Shown in pieces: positions 33,709-34,920 of a stretch of 34,920 nt of DNA. Location of the stretch: contig JALZVU010000046.1 of NCBI GenBank assembly GCA_023301795.1, positions 1-34,920 of the forward strand. The letters are read 5' to 3'. Positions within the stretch are counted from its first letter, which is position 1. The number at the start of each line of letters is the position of its first letter. Origin of the DNA: Granulosicoccus sp. (GTDB lineage: Bacteria; Pseudomonadota; Gammaproteobacteria; Granulosicoccales; Granulosicoccaceae). Position numbers and translations under genes: made by a program. A model generated the notes under the pieces. It did not search any database. It saw nothing but the letters and a program-made list of their open reading frames with translations, and was not told the DNA's origin.

Positions 33709-34323
33709 ATGCCATTTAACACCCGCATGCTGCCTTTGTTGGCTAGCGTGTTAATTTCAACATCGCTCTATGCTCAATCTGCCGTGCAGATCGTTGAAGA
33801 AGACGGGTTGCTAACGGTTCTGGCAACTGACGTGTCAGCGGTTGAGCTGGCCCAAGAGCTTGCTCAGGAGCTAGGTATTTCAGTGGTGGTCACAGGGGAT
33901 GCCGAAGCACGGGTAAATGTAGATATCGTCGAAGAGCCTCTGGAACGAGCGCTCGGGAAACTCAGCCCAAATAATCTGTTGGTACGCTCAGAAGATGCAA
34001 CCGAGATTGTCGAGGTTGTTTTGATGATGGGCGAAGGTCAGAACAACGCCAGCGGTGGTGAGTCGAACCAGTTTCTGCCCAGTGGCTCTCCCACTGAGGG
34101 AATCGTCGAAGAGCAAATCAGCGACCCGAATGCCATAAACCCAAATGCCATAAACGATCCGAATGCGCAGAACGACCCCAACCAGTCGGCGGCTGTTCGA
34201 AGAGCTGTAGAAGACGCTAGCGCTGATCCCAACCTGCCGGCCGAACAACTACCCCCTATGTACGCCGAAGACGTTCAGAATGAGCTTGCGATCGATCCTG
34301 CTACTGGCCTTCCCACCAACTAG
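33709..34323 (+). CDS. Secreted protein with secretin-N-like domain and Asn/Asp/Pro repeats
   Basis: This 204-residue protein has a signal peptide (MLPLLASVLISTSLYA, cleavage before QSA). Residues 25-100 resemble an STN/secretin N-terminal module: VSAVELAQELAQELGISVVV followed by ARVNVDIVEEPLERALGKLS and NLLVRSED. A low-complexity region follows (about 145-165) made of DPNAINPNAINDPNAQNDPN. The tail is acidic. The frame opens with TTG at 33691; the ATG at 33709 is preferred because it starts the signal peptide directly. It may bind a partner in the periplasm, such as a secretion or pilus complex, but no such gene is seen here. Its last 75 bases overlap a convergent gene. Confidence 0.7.
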   Translation: MPFNTRMLPLLASVLISTSLYAQSAVQIVEEDGLLTVLATDVSAVELAQELAQELGISVVVTGDAEARVNVDIVEEPLERALGKLSPNNLLVRSEDATEIVEVVLMMGEGQNNASGGESNQFLPSGSPTEGIVEEQISDPNAINPNAINDPNAQNDPNQSAAVRRAVEDASADPNLPAEQLPPMYAEDVQNELAIDPATGLPTN

Positions 34324-34920
34324 TATTAACAACCACGCTAAGGTCTGCAGCGATATCGCTCCACCACTAGTGGTAACTACTTCAGGCTGTACGTCATCCT
34401 GCAAAGTCGGCTTGTCTTCAGGTCCAGAAAGCGGCACAACGAACGGTTCGCTATCGGGAGCTAACGCAACATCGTCTGATAGCACTCTGCTGACGTTGTT
34501 TGACAGATCATAATCAGGTGTTTTCGATGTCAACGATACTTCAATACCTTCCGTACTGATCGATTCGGGCAAACCTAATACCAGGTGCGTTGTTGCGCTT
34601 CCCGGCAGCAACCCCAAATTACAGTTCAAAAAACCCTCTGCAGAACCAAAGCACGCCCAGCCATTCCTTGAAATTACAGTGGCACGATGGGCAGCGACTT
34701 CCAACTGCACACTAACGTCATGCGCGCCGCGTCCGTTCTGATTGGTAACGTAGACATCAAGCTCATCACCTGAATTGGTTGCGTCCGATTGCACCACTAG
34801 AGACAGGTCGCTGCCGTACAAGGTGGCCACAGCTGTCAGATCCCCTGCGCTGGGTGCAACTCGTTGCCCCATCCTATGCGGTAAACCATCAACGGAACTA
34901 ATGGTGGCTTGTCCGTTGAC
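34249..34920 (-). CDS. C-terminal end of an envelope protein, partial (5' end beyond right edge)
   Basis: The minus-strand frame is open from the window edge (34920) through an internal ATG at 34872 to a TAG at 34249, so the N-terminus is missing. The visible 223 residues contain a beta-rich repeat of the CARDB/DUF11 type (SLVVQSDATNSGDELDVYVT, NQNGRGAHDVSVQLEV, then CNLGLLPGSATTHLVL and YDLSNNVSRVL), an acidic Pro-containing linker, and a C-terminal TSGGAISLQTLAWLLILVGG followed by Arg/Lys. That ending, a Gly-Gly then a short hydrophobic helix then basic residues, resembles GlyGly-CTERM sorting tails. It is probably an exported surface protein. The 3' end overlaps the plus-strand gene by 75 bases. 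Confidence 0.65.
   Translation of the reverse strand, partial: VNGQATISSVDGLPHRMGQRVAPSAGDLTAVATLYGSDLSLVVQSDATNSGDELDVYVTNQNGRGAHDVSVQLEVAAHRATVISRNGWACFGSAEGFLNCNLGLLPGSATTHLVLGLPESISTEGIEVSLTSKTPDYDLSNNVSRVLSDDVALAPDSEPFVVPLSGPEDKPTLQDDVQPEVVTTSGGAISLQTLAWLLILVGGKASSRIDRKLILNVFGVHRG

Noticed and set aside
1-34920. tRNA, rRNA, CRISPR, integrase, transposase or phage genes
   Set aside because: I looked through the gaps and frames and saw no repeat-spacer pattern, no recombinase motif and no cloverleaf-like gene; the decayed genes at 18680 and 21440 have no adjacent IS ends that I can identify.

Overview
The window reads as chromosomal DNA from a heterotrophic, probably marine gammaproteobacterium. 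The reasons are moderate GC, many YceI, cytochrome b561 and DoxX membrane proteins, Bcr/CflA-type efflux, heterotetrameric sarcosine oxidase and periplasmic-binding-protein sugar uptake. A relative of Granulosicoccus or Arenicella would fit, but that is a guess from gene content. I saw no tRNA, rRNA, CRISPR array, IS element or phage gene.

Layout. (1) 1-1083: the start of a lipoprotein gene (minus strand, runs off the left edge) and a small XRE-type regulator. (2) 1266-3082: a secreted YceI protein and a cytochrome b561-YceI fusion, probably one transcription unit. (3) 3182-6661: single-chain, biotin-dependent pyruvate carboxylase with a TTG start. (4) 6828-9749: a small DoxX-like membrane protein, then an ECF-type sigma factor overlapping a one-TM anti-sigma-like protein, then a longer DoxX-family protein, closed by a strong terminator. 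(5) 9919-16465: sarcosine oxidase soxBDAG on the minus strand, divergent from a GlxA-type (DJ-1/PfpI + AraC) activator. (6) 16493-21380: an accessory stretch with an alpha/beta hydrolase, a SurA/PpiC-like periplasmic protein, a decayed FKBP gene, an octamer tandem repeat, a Bcr/CflA transporter and a DUF2867 protein. (7) 21440-32107, minus strand: the most interesting part. It encodes a LacI regulator, a sugar-binding protein, two permeases, a UgpC/MalK-type ATPase, a GH63 mannosyl/glucosylglycerate-hydrolase-like enzyme, an AGE-family isomerase and a dimethylglycine-dehydrogenase-like flavoprotein, followed by a broken methyltransferase remnant. (8) 32334-34920: an MFS transporter, a secreted protein with a secretin-N-like domain and Asn/Asp/Pro repeats, and the C-terminal end of a surface protein that runs off the right edge.

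How the parts work together (inference). Region 7 looks like a complete uptake and catabolic operon for a small hexoside. If the GH63 enzyme cleaves alpha-mannosylglycerate (digeneaside, a red-algal solute) and the AGE enzyme isomerises the released mannose to fructose, the locus would turn an algal compatible solute into glycerate and fructose. Sarcosine oxidase and the dimethylglycine-dehydrogenase-like protein both belong to the oxidative demethylation chain from glycine betaine to glycine, so the window suggests a lifestyle built on eating other organisms' osmolytes. Pyruvate carboxylase would refill oxaloacetate during such growth.
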